DNA from: Paractinoplanes durhamensis
Lineage (GTDB): Bacteria; Actinomycetota; Actinomycetes; Mycobacteriales; Micromonosporaceae
Length of the DNA: 64,000 nt
Assembly: GCF_016862175.1 (NCBI RefSeq)
Contig: NZ_BOML01000034.1
Coordinates: 62,001-126,000 of the forward strand
Direction of reading: 5' to 3'
Shown one piece after another: positions 8,381-15,141 of the stretch (positions are counted from its first letter, which is position 1; each line of letters opens with the position of its first letter). Made by a program: the position numbers and the translations under genes. The notes beneath the pieces are model-generated. The model had not been told where the DNA came from, searched no databases, and saw only the letters and a program-made list of their open reading frames with translations.

Positions 8381-8540
8381 CTCGGCCGCCTACCGGGTTA
8401 GCTGTCGGATTCGGGCTCGGAAGAGTGCCCTACCGCTCGCGCGGATTCACCCCAGAAACGCGGTTCCCCGGTTCTGCCGCGACAACCTTGCGTGCTCGGG
8501 GGAGAGCATGCGGTTACCGCGCGGATTCGGCGACGTTGGC
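8381..8540 (-). promoter_or_regulatory. ydaO-type cyclic di-AMP riboswitch in the NlpC/P60 leader
   Basis: Read on the minus strand this stretch shows the conserved blocks of the ydaO/yuaA family in order: CGCCGAATCC, GGGGAACCG, GGGGTGAATCC, GGTAGGGC, CTTCCGAGCCCGAATCC and the hallmark GACAGCTAACCCGGTAGGC, followed by a segment that can close the outer stem. In actinobacteria this c-di-AMP-binding off-switch is typically found before resuscitation/NlpC-P60 wall-hydrolase genes, exactly as here. Boundaries are approximate. The rest of the 349-bp gap (8541-8708) should hold its promoter, but I cannot fix one with confidence. Confidence 0.88.
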
Positions 8541-8708
8541 CGGTGCCACCGAGGGTTTGTGGCTGCGGACCGATCCAACCGCACTAACTTATCGGCGCGG
8601 AAAACAAAATCAAGGTCTGCGCAAGGGATTTAAGACAAAGGTCAGAGATGCGTAAATGATCCTGATAACACATTGTCATTTGCCGGAGACGCCGCGTTAA
8701 TCAGCGGC

Positions 8709-9026
8709 TCAAACTGGACTTTTCGCCAGCTCGGCGGGGATCCACACCTGGCTCACCTTACGCTCCGCCCAGAAGGAGAGGAACGGGATCGTGCCCGCCG
8801 CCATCACCAGCAGCATGCGCGGGAACGCCCACCCGGCCCGGCGAGCGAGATCGAAGGTCAGCACCAGGTAGACCATGAACAGGAAACCGTGGGCCGGGCC
8901 GACGAGGGCGACCACGGTGTCGTTGTCGCCCAGGTATTTCAGCGGCATGCCGACCACGACGAGCGCGAGCAGGCACACGCCGACGATCCACGCGATGATC
9001 CGGTAGCGGGTCAGGGCTCCCTGCAC
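8709..9026 (-). CDS. DUF3817 integral membrane protein
   Basis: 105-residue membrane protein of the DUF3817 family, common in actinobacteria. It has three hydrophobic segments (about 8-26, 38-56 and 68-86). The family pattern includes GPAHGFLFMVYL in the second helix and AGTIPFLSFWAERK near the end. DUF3817 domains also occur fused to transporters; no function is established. Start GTG 9026 has AGGA nine bases upstream. It is 10 bp downstream of another small membrane gene on the same strand, so the two are probably co-transcribed. Confidence 0.8.
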   Translation of the reverse strand: MQGALTRYRIIAWIVGVCLLALVVVGMPLKYLGDNDTVVALVGPAHGFLFMVYLVLTFDLARRAGWAFPRMLLVMAAGTIPFLSFWAERKVSQVWIPAELAKSPV

Positions 9027-9036
9027 GATCCACGTC

Positions 9037-9459
9037 CTATTTCGTCGAGCTTTGGTTACCGGGATAGTCGACCGGGCGGGCACCGGGGTGCGCGGCCAGC
9101 CAGACGAGGTAGTCGTTGTAGGCGGACAGCTCCGCGTCGTCCTCGGTCGCCGGCGCCTGGACCGCCACCCGGACCGGCCGGCCGACCGTAACAGGCCCAC
9201 CTGGGACCCGTGGCGCCTCGTCCTCCTCGGCCGGCTCGTCGGCCGGCTTCGGCGGGCGGCGGGTCAGCTGCACCTCGCGCCACCAGAGGAAGGCGAAGAA
9301 ACCGGCGAAGACCGGCCACTCGAACGTGTAACCCCAGCTGAGCGAATTGCCCCCGCTGGCCCGGCTGAACTGCCACCAGCCCAGGCCGAGGCATCCGACC
9401 ACGACCACCAGGGCCGCGACGTGCCGCGCTATCCACGCCGGCGTCCACAGCCCCTTCAT
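9037..9459 (-). CDS. Conserved actinobacterial two-helix membrane protein
   Basis: 140-residue protein with two predicted transmembrane helices (about 10-30 and 45-60). A proline/acid-rich linker follows, then a C-terminal ELSAYNDYLVWLAAHPG segment. The GLGWWQFSRA stretch in the first helix resembles the start of SURF1-type proteins, but the SURF1 core is absent, so I do not assign that. The start is ATG 9459; GTG 9465 is equally close and would add two residues. It precedes the DUF3817 gene by 10 bp, and the pair is conserved in layout with other actinomycetes as far as I know. Function unknown. Confidence 0.7.
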   Translation of the reverse strand: MKGLWTPAWIARHVAALVVVVGCLGLGWWQFSRASGGNSLSWGYTFEWPVFAGFFAFLWWREVQLTRRPPKPADEPAEEDEAPRVPGGPVTVGRPVRVAVQAPATEDDAELSAYNDYLVWLAAHPGARPVDYPGNQSSTK

Positions 9460-9510
9460 GCTCACGAGAATACCGACGAGGTGAGTGTGGCCCGCGTCAC
9501 AACCACTAAC

Positions 9511-9536
9511 GGAATCGCGGCCGGGGGTCGACCGTT
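9511..9536 (+). promoter_or_regulatory. SigR-type promoter GGAAT-N18-GTT upstream of candidate RNA
   Basis: GGAAT (9511-9515), 18 bases, GTT (9534-9536): the same arrangement as the promoter before the sigma-factor gene in this window. A start seven bases after GTT falls at 9543, which is the first base of the predicted closing stem of the downstream RNA. Confidence 0.5.
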
Positions 9537-9542
9537 GATAGC

Positions 9543-9695
9543 GGATGTCGGTGTGACCAGTGTCCCCGGGCCTCACCACTAATGCCTTCACGGAATACCG
9601 TTCGGCTGGAGCCGTGTCGTGCCAATCGCCGAGAGGCGACCTGCACACCGACATCTTTTGGGCAACGTCCCCGGGTTCACCCGGGGGCGTTGTTC
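9543..9695 (+). ncRNA. Candidate structured non-coding RNA or attenuator leader
   Basis: Predicted transcript of about 150 bases starting just after the SigR-like promoter. Its 5' end GATGTCGGTGTG (9544-9555) is perfectly complementary to CACACCGACATC (9644-9655). Three small hairpins lie inside: ACGG-AATA-CCGT (9590-9601), CGGC-TGGA-GCCG (9603-9614) and TCGCC-GAGA-GGCGA (9626-9639, GNRA loop). The terminator hairpin at 9663-9692 follows at once. No convincing protein is encoded. It may be a free-standing sRNA or the attenuated leader of the GAF-ANTAR gene 84 bp past the terminator. I recognise no Rfam family. Structure is read by eye; expression is inference. Confidence 0.45.
9663..9692 (+). 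terminator. Intrinsic terminator before the GAF-ANTAR gene
   Basis: CAACG-T-CCCCGGGT, loop TC, ACCCGGGG-G-CGTTG (14 bp with one G-T wobble), followed by TTCTTGTT. The T-rich side gives it plus-strand polarity. No annotated plus-strand gene lies upstream, so it must serve the candidate RNA or regulate read-through into the gene at 9777. Confidence 0.7.
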
Positions 9696-9776
9696 TTGTT
9701 CCGGGGTCCCTTCCGCCGGGGTGCATGATCAGCACGAGCGCCCGGCGACGCCACCCGGTAGGGGCAACGAACTTCC

Positions 9777-10589
9777 GTGTCTGTCGATGGTCGTGGCAAT
9801 ATGCCCCGCGTGTCTGCACCGAATCGCCGGATTTCGTCCCCGCTGCGTGGTCCCGCACGTTTGCTGCGCCGCCCGGCCAAAACGCGTAGTGCGGCCCGTG
9901 CGGCGGCCCTGAGCGGCCCGCACGCGGTCGAACTGGCCGGACTCCTGCACGAGCTGTCGGTGCGCCTTCTCGGCGCGGAGAGCTTCGCTGTGGCGATCGA
10001 ACGCCTGGCGGCCTTCGTCGCCGGTGCGGTGCCGGGCACGGTGCGTTGCTCGGTCACCCTGATCGGCGAGGGCGGCCCACCCACCTGCACCGCGAACGCT
10101 GCGATCGGAGCGAGCCTCGACACGCTTGCGTACGAGCTGAGCACCGGTCCCGGGCTCGACGCGGCCCGCAGTCGCGCCCTGACCACGGCGGACGACCTCT
10201 ACACCGACGAGCGCTGGCCGCACCTGGCCGAGCCGGCCCGTGCGGCCGGGATCCACGCGGTGGTCGCCATCCCGCTCGACGTGCCCCGGGCCGAGGTCGG
10301 CGCGGTCAGCCTCTACCTCGATCGGGCCGGTGCGCTCGGGCCGGATCCGCTGATCACCGCGATGGCCCTGGTCAACCAGGCCGAGGTGCTGCTCGGCGAG
10401 CTGCGCCGGCGGGACGAGACGAGCACCGACGCGACGGTCGACCGGGCGGTCGGCGTGATCATCGCGCAGCGCGGTTGCGGCGTGCGGGAGGCCTACGACG
10501 TGCTGACCGAGACCGCCCAGCGACTCGGGATCGACCGGCACGCGGTCGCCGACCGCCTGGTCGCCGCCGCGGCCGCCCGCAACGCCTGA
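9777..10589 (+). CDS. GAF-ANTAR signal-transduction regulator
   Basis: Roughly 270-residue cytosolic regulator. A GAF-type sensory domain spans about 60-205. A C-terminal ANTAR domain follows (about 215-265), with VDRAVGVIIAQRG, the AYDVL helix and a final three-helix bundle. ANTAR domains bind RNA stem-loops and prevent transcription termination; in actinomycetes GAF-ANTAR proteins are common and mostly unstudied. The N-terminus is basic and uncertain: GTG 9777 (AGGGG some 13 bases upstream) or ATG 9801. The strong terminator 84 bp upstream of this RNA-binding antiterminator suggests autoregulation, which is inference. It converges with the MFS gene; hairpins between them may terminate both. 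Confidence 0.85.
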   Translation: MSVDGRGNMPRVSAPNRRISSPLRGPARLLRRPAKTRSAARAAALSGPHAVELAGLLHELSVRLLGAESFAVAIERLAAFVAGAVPGTVRCSVTLIGEGGPPTCTANAAIGASLDTLAYELSTGPGLDAARSRALTTADDLYTDERWPHLAEPARAAGIHAVVAIPLDVPRAEVGAVSLYLDRAGALGPDPLITAMALVNQAEVLLGELRRRDETSTDATVDRAVGVIIAQRGCGVREAYDVLTETAQRLGIDRHAVADRLVAAAAARNA

Positions 10590-10663
10590 GGCTTACTCGG
10601 CACGTCAATCGCGTTGATCTTCACAACAGCCATGGCCAAACGCTGCTGCGGGCGGATACGGAT

Positions 10664-10726
10664 CGAGCCGGGGGCCGCGCGTGGCGGCCCCGGCTCGACG
10701 GTGACGTGCTCCGGGCGTACACCCGG
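10664..10726. terminator. Two hairpins between convergent genes
   Basis: First hairpin: CGAGCCGGGG(G)CCGC / GCGGCCCCGGCTCG at 10664-10697, with one bulged G. Second: CCGGG-CGTACA-CCCGG at 10711-10726, followed by AACGCTTTTG. They lie between the ends of the GAF-ANTAR gene and the MFS transporter gene and probably terminate both. Confidence 0.6.
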
Positions 10727-10741
10727 AACGCTTTTGATCTC

Positions 10742-12463
10742 TTAGGTGTCCTTGCCGGCCGGGATCTTGTCGTGGCCCGGGCCCGCGCCTACCTCGCCGG
10801 GCACGCCGTCGCTGTTCTCCGCGGCCAGGATGTCGTCGGCGCGCTGCTGCTGCGCCGAGCGCTGGGAGAGCGGGATCTCGGGCAGGAAGAAGACCACGAT
10901 CAGGCCGATCACCATGATCGCGAGGGCCATCAGGAAGACCACCTGGATGCCGTCCGAGAAGCCGGTCTTGAACGGGTGGGCGAGGACGTCGGTGAGCTTG
11001 TTGATCCACGAGGTGTCGCTCAGGTCGTTGCTGCCGCCGCCGCTGGTGGCCTGCTGCAGGATCTTCGCCTGGTCGGGGTGGTCGGCCAGCGCCTTCTGGA
11101 AGTCGGGCGTCTGCGCGGCCGCGGTGAACGAGTTGCTGATCTTGCCGGGCAGCACGTTGAACAGCACGGACAGGAAGATCGCGGTGCCGAGCGTGCCGCC
11201 CATCGAGCGGAAGAACGTCACCGAGCTGGTGGCCACGCCGATCTCCCGCGGGTTGACCGCGTTCTGCACCGCCGTGATCATCGGCTGCATGTTGCCGCCC
11301 AGGCCGAGGCCCATGACCACCATGATCAGCATGGTCTGCCAGAGCGGGGTGTCCGCGCCGATCAGCGCGAAGAGTCCCAGCGCGACCAGCATCAGGGAGC
11401 TGCCGATGATCGGGAAGATGCGGTAGCGGCCGGTGCGGGCGATGAGCTGACCGGCGGTGATCGAGCCGGCCATGATGCCGAGCACGAACGGGATCATCTG
11501 CAGGCCGGCCTGCGTCGCCGATGAGCCCTTCACGATCTGCAGGTACAGCGGGACGGTCATCAGGCCGCCGAACATCGCCATGCCGAGGATGCTGCTGGAG
11601 GCTGCGCCGACGGCGACCGTGCGGTTGCGGAACAGCCGCAGCGGCAGCAGCGCCTCGTCGCCATAGGCGCGCTCGGCGAAGATGAACGCGACGATGCCGA
11701 TCACGCCGACCGCGAAGCAGGCGATCGCCCGGCCGGAGCCCCATCCCCAGTCGCGGCCCTGCTCCGCCACGGTCAGCAGCGGCACCAGGCCGACGATCAG
11801 GCTGAGCGCGCCGGGCCAGTCGATCCGGTGGTCGGTGCGGTGGTGCGGCAGGTGCAGGACCCGGGCCACGACCGCCATGGCGGCGATGCCGATCGGCACG
11901 TTCAGGTAGAAGACCCAGCGCCAGCCGTCCACCCAGAGGATGGTGTCGGCGCCGGCGAAGAAACCGCCCAGGATCGGGCCGATGACGCTCGCGGTGCCGA
12001 AGACGGCCAGGAAGAGGCCCTGGTAGCGGGCCCGTTCGCGGGGCGGCACGATGTCCCCGATGATCACCAGGGCCAGCGACATGAGGCCACCGGCGCCGAT
12101 GCCCTGGATCGCGCGGAAGGCGGCCAGCTCGTACATGTTCTGGGACAGGCCGCAGAGCATCGAGCCGACGATGAAGATGCCGATCGCGAACAGGAAGAAC
12201 GGCCGCCGCCCGTAGATGTCGGACAACTTGCCGTACAGCGGCGTGGAGATCGTCGACGTGATGAGGAACGCCGTGGTGGCCCACGCCTGCAGGTTGAAGC
12301 CGTGCAGGTCGTCGGCGATCGTCCGGGTCGCGGTCGCCATGATGGTCTGGTCGAGCGCGGCCAGGAACATGCCCATCATCAGCCCACCGAGAATGGTGAG
12401 GATCTGCCGATGGGTGAATTCCGAGGAGGGCGCTGCCGGTGCTTCGGTCTTGGGGTTGCTCAC
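10742..12463 (-). CDS. DHA2-family MFS drug efflux transporter (EmrB/QacA type)
   Basis: 573-residue, 14-helix major facilitator of the DHA2 drug:H+ antiporter family. Motif D1 LDQTIM (37-42) is in helix 1 and motif A GKLSDIYGRRPFF (78-90) in the loop after helix 2. The antiporter motif C region GTASVIGPILGG follows, and the 14-helix length is typical. The long soluble loop before the last helix and the charged C-terminal tail are usual for the group. It should export hydrophobic drugs or dyes from the cell. Its start overlaps the stop of the upstream marR gene (12460-12463), a standard regulator-pump pair. Substrates cannot be read from sequence. Confidence 0.9.
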   Translation of the reverse strand: MSNPKTEAPAAPSSEFTHRQILTILGGLMMGMFLAALDQTIMATATRTIADDLHGFNLQAWATTAFLITSTISTPLYGKLSDIYGRRPFFLFAIGIFIVGSMLCGLSQNMYELAAFRAIQGIGAGGLMSLALVIIGDIVPPRERARYQGLFLAVFGTASVIGPILGGFFAGADTILWVDGWRWVFYLNVPIGIAAMAVVARVLHLPHHRTDHRIDWPGALSLIVGLVPLLTVAEQGRDWGWGSGRAIACFAVGVIGIVAFIFAERAYGDEALLPLRLFRNRTVAVGAASSSILGMAMFGGLMTVPLYLQIVKGSSATQAGLQMIPFVLGIMAGSITAGQLIARTGRYRIFPIIGSSLMLVALGLFALIGADTPLWQTMLIMVVMGLGLGGNMQPMITAVQNAVNPREIGVATSSVTFFRSMGGTLGTAIFLSVLFNVLPGKISNSFTAAAQTPDFQKALADHPDQAKILQQATSGGGSNDLSDTSWINKLTDVLAHPFKTGFSDGIQVVFLMALAIMVIGLIVVFFLPEIPLSQRSAQQQRADDILAAENSDGVPGEVGAGPGHDKIPAGKDT

Positions 12464-12948
12464 GCGATCTCCCGTGGTGGTGTCGCGGTCGGTTCGCTGC
12501 GTAAGCGCGTCTCGACCGCCGTATTGAATTCGGTGAAGAGCTCGACGAACGCCTCGACCCGTTCGGCCGGCCAGCCGCTGAGCGCCTCGGCGAGCATTGC
12601 CTCGCGGGCCTCGTGCAGCTGACGGCAGGCGTCCAGGCCGGCCTCGGTGATCGCCAGCCGCGATGCCCGCCCGTCCTCCGGGTCGGCCTCGCGCCGGGCC
12701 AGGCCGGCTTTCACGAGCTGGGCGGCCTGCCGGCTGACCGTCGAGGGGTCGGCCTGCTTGACCTCGGCGAGGTCGGTCACCCGCATCGGACCGTGGAACC
12801 GCAGCGGGAAGAGCAGCATCAGCGCGGAGAACTCCGCCCCCATGTCCCCCTTGTTGAGCATGCTCTTGGCCCGTGCACCCAGCCGGAAGAACCGCACAAG
12901 TTCGTCGGCCAGCCGGGACGCCCCGGTTGCCGGGTTCTGCTGTTCCAC
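12460..12948 (-). CDS. MarR-family transcriptional regulator
   Basis: 162-residue winged-helix repressor of the MarR family. An N-terminal dimerisation helix precedes MRVTDLAEVKQADPSTVSRQ (about 55-74), the helix-turn-helix. The wing has the conserved DPEDGRASRLAITEAG pattern, and a C-terminal dimer helix follows. MarR proteins next to DHA2 pumps usually repress the pump and are released by its substrates; coupling here is strong because the two genes overlap by 4 bp. Start GTG 12948 has GAGG six bases upstream. A short palindrome (CAACTGGTTG, 12990-12999) lies about 42 bp upstream and could be its operator, with low certainty. Confidence 0.88.
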   Translation of the reverse strand: MEQQNPATGASRLADELVRFFRLGARAKSMLNKGDMGAEFSALMLLFPLRFHGPMRVTDLAEVKQADPSTVSRQAAQLVKAGLARREADPEDGRASRLAITEAGLDACRQLHEAREAMLAEALSGWPAERVEAFVELFTEFNTAVETRLRSEPTATPPREIA

Positions 12949-12989
12949 CTGCGGCCTCGCTTGAAAGCTTGATTAATGCGTGCAGCCTA

Positions 12990-12999
12990 CAACTGGTTG
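12990..12999. promoter_or_regulatory. Possible MarR operator
   Basis: CAAC-TG-GTTG inverted repeat in the 94-bp gap upstream of the marR-pump operon. Position suits autoregulation. At 10 bp it is short, and chance occurrence is likely enough to keep confidence low. Confidence 0.25.
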
Positions 13000-13042
13000 C
13001 GCGATGAAAACATCTTGGTTTTCGGCCAGCGGAGAGTGACGC

Positions 13043-13636
13043 TCATCGCATCCGCCAGACGGTGGTCACGAGCGATTCGGCTTCCTCCAGCGCGGCCGGT
13101 ACCGGCACGGTGTACTCGGCCAGCGCAGTGAAGAGCCGATCCGGGAAGTACCCCCGTCCGGGGTCGCCAACCAGGACATCGACCGAATTTCGGCGGGCTT
13201 CGCGGAGAATTTTGGTGATCTGGGGCGCGACCGCCGGGCTGTAGAACACGTCGCCCGCCAGGATCACCTCGGGGCGATCCGGGGTGTCACCGACGGTGAC
13301 GCCGTTCGCTCGCGCGTTGCGGAGGGCGGCGGCCACCGCGGCCGGGTCCAGGTCGGTGGCCGCGACATGGGCGGCGCCGGACCGGGCGGCGGCGATGGCG
13401 GCCACGCCGGAGCCGGTGGCCAGGTCGTGCACGCGCTTGCCGGCCACCGTTTCCGGATGGTCGAGGACGTATCGGGCCAGGGCCTGGCCGCCGGCCCAGA
13501 CGAAGGCCCAGAACGGGGGCGGTTCGTCGCTGCGGAACTCGCCGCCGGTCAGATCGAACAGGCCGACCGGCTCCTTGACCAGGTGGAGCGAGATCTCGGG
13601 AGCGAGCGGGACGGGGAGCAACGCGGTGGTCGGCAC
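13043..13636 (-). CDS. SAM-dependent methyltransferase, PrmA/METTL20-like
   Basis: 197-residue class I methyltransferase. Upstream of the fold lies PPPFWAFVWAGGQALARYV (39-57), a sequence typical of the ETFB-lysine / nicotinamide N-methyltransferase-like group. Motif I is HDLATGSGVAAIAA (70-83), motif II ATDLDPAAV, and the motif IV region is ILAGDVFYSP. It would transfer a methyl group from S-adenosylmethionine, probably to a protein Lys or a small amine; no target is obvious nearby. Its 3' end is 94 bp from the marR gene; its 5' end is 36 bp from the SARP-like gene, all on the minus strand. Confidence 0.78.
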   Translation of the reverse strand: MPTTALLPVPLAPEISLHLVKEPVGLFDLTGGEFRSDEPPPFWAFVWAGGQALARYVLDHPETVAGKRVHDLATGSGVAAIAAARSGAAHVAATDLDPAAVAAALRNARANGVTVGDTPDRPEVILAGDVFYSPAVAPQITKILREARRNSVDVLVGDPGRGYFPDRLFTALAEYTVPVPAALEEAESLVTTVWRMR

Positions 13637-13672
13637 CCCGCGATTCTGCTCTCCTGCGTTACCTCTTTTGGG

Positions 13673-14164
13673 TCAGAGGACCGGAGTCGGCTCGGTGCGC
13701 TGGGCCATCACGAGCTTGGCGCGGTATGCCGTGCGGGCCTCGGCGGCCCACGCGACGTCCTCGTCCTCCAGGAGCGGGCGGGTGGCCAGGAAGGCGGCGG
13801 CGGTGAGCGGCTTGACCGCCCGCGCGGCCGAGCGGCCCTCGGCCGCGGCGATCAGCTCCTCGAAGCGGGCCACGTCGACCCGGACCCGGTCGGGGTCGAG
13901 GCGCAGGCGGCCGCGGTGGATGCCGATCACCGAGTCGCGGGAGCTTACGCCCGGTTCGAGGTGCTTCCGAAGAACCGACAAGTCGGCCTCAACGGACTTC
14001 TTGCTCGTGCCCAGCAGCTCGGCCAGCTCCGAGATGGACGTCTCGCCACGCAGCGCGAGCAGGGCAAGCAGGTGCCTCGGACGGTCGCCGCCGAAGTCAC
14101 GCCCCGCCAGGTGCTCGCCCCGAGTGCGAACCTCGACGCGGCCGAAGAGCTGGATGTCGAACAT
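13673..14164 (-). CDS. SARP-like winged-helix DNA-binding protein without full BTAD
   Basis: 163-residue protein resembling the N-terminal part of AfsR/SARP regulators. It opens with MFDIQLFGRVEVRTRG. The winged-helix core is RPRHLLALLALRG, then TSISELAELLGTSKKSVEADLSVLRKHLEPG, then the wing GIHRGRLRLDPDRVRVDVARFEELI, which normally leads into the BTAD domain. After about residue 110 only some 50 residues remain, too few for a full tetratricopeptide-like BTAD, so the effector half is truncated or replaced. ATG 14164 is preferred over an upstream in-frame start because GGAGAG lies nine bases before it. Divergent from an orphan response regulator. DNA binding is well supported; targets unknown. 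Confidence 0.7.
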   Translation of the reverse strand: MFDIQLFGRVEVRTRGEHLAGRDFGGDRPRHLLALLALRGETSISELAELLGTSKKSVEADLSVLRKHLEPGVSSRDSVIGIHRGRLRLDPDRVRVDVARFEELIAAAEGRSAARAVKPLTAAAFLATRPLLEDEDVAWAAEARTAYRAKLVMAQRTEPTPVL

Positions 14165-14384
14165 GAATCGAAACTCTCCGTCTGAGAGAGTTGTGCGGCA
14201 AGCCCCAACGCGAGGGGTGCAGATCAACCGAAAGACTGGTGATCGCGTCCGCTTGGCCTCATCCTGCTTCCGGGCGTACCGGCGGAACGGATCCGGCCCG
14301 ACGCATCGCCAGCCTGTTGGTAGGGCAAAGATGAGTGCCGGTACTCCTTAGACTTCCGGGGTCCGTTCGGTTGAAAGGTGGCGC

Positions 14385-15041
14385 ATGAACAACGGCGAAG
14401 CGATCAGCGTCCTCGTCGTCGACGGCCACCAGACGTTCGCCGAGCTGCTCGGACACGCTCTGGCCGGCCAGCCTGACCTTGAGTATGTCGGCCACGCACG
14501 CACCGGTGCGGAGGCCCTGCAGTTGTCCGCACAGCTCCAGCCCAATGTGATCCTCCTCGATCCAGAACTGTCCGATGCGGACGGAATTGCGATTGCTGAG
14601 CTGATTCGCGTACGGCAGCCGGACACACGTGTGGTGATCCTCACTGCGAGCAATGAATCGGCTCTTGTCGGTCGCGCGACGGCGGCCGGTGCGGCCGGCT
14701 TCCTGTCCAAGAACGGTGCGCTCGGCGACGTGCTCAACGCGCTACGCACCGCACACGGCGGCGGCATGACCGTCTCCACCGACATCCTCGCCCGGCTGCT
14801 GCGCAGCACCACCCCGGCGGTCGCGCCGCGTGGCGGCGGGCTGACCTCGCGCGAGGACGAGGTGCTCCATCTGATGGCGGCCGGACTCGACGCCCGGGCC
14901 ATCGCCCGGCGGCTCGGAATAAGCCTCCACACCTGCCGCGGGTACGTGAAGGCGGTGCTCGCCAAGCTCGGCGCGCACAGCCAGCTGGAGGCGGTCGCGA
15001 TCGCCACTCGGCGCGGTCTGATCCGTCCCGGTCGGCAGTAA
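14385..15041 (+). CDS. NarL/FixJ-type response regulator with atypical receiver
   Basis: 218-residue regulator: REC domain (about 6-122) and a C-terminal LuxR-type helix-turn-helix (about 150-210, LTSREDEVLHLMAAGLDARA, then RRLGIS and HTCRGYVKAVLAKLGAHS). The receiver keeps the phospho-acceptor D59 (ILLDPEL), T87 and K109. However, the acidic pair after strand 1 reads VVDGHQ (D13, G14) instead of DD/DE, and the usual Pro after the acceptor is displaced. Metal-dependent phosphorylation may therefore be weak, or the protein may be controlled by ligand or expression. No histidine kinase is adjacent. ATG 14385, divergent from the SARP-like gene over 220 bp. Confidence 0.85.
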   Translation: MNNGEAISVLVVDGHQTFAELLGHALAGQPDLEYVGHARTGAEALQLSAQLQPNVILLDPELSDADGIAIAELIRVRQPDTRVVILTASNESALVGRATAAGAAGFLSKNGALGDVLNALRTAHGGGMTVSTDILARLLRSTTPAVAPRGGGLTSREDEVLHLMAAGLDARAIARRLGISLHTCRGYVKAVLAKLGAHSQLEAVAIATRRGLIRPGRQ

Positions 15042-15141
15042 CTCTAAGTAGTTCACGCTTGCACTCATCCGCGTGAACTTCAGATCCGTACCTCCCGTCG
15101 GGGTAGCCGGAATTCCGGCGATGCGACAGGGGAGACTCGCT

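Noticed and set aside
9037..9459. SURF1 assignment from GLGWWQFSRA
   Set aside because: The protein is 140 residues, has both helices close together and lacks the SURF1 external domain; the true SURF1 is encoded at 38241-39173.
9693..9776. Canonical ANTAR target (twin hexaloop stem-loops) before the GAF-ANTAR gene
   Set aside because: I found short hairpins but no pair with A at loop position 1 and G at position 4; only the terminator and the closed-stem RNA are supported.
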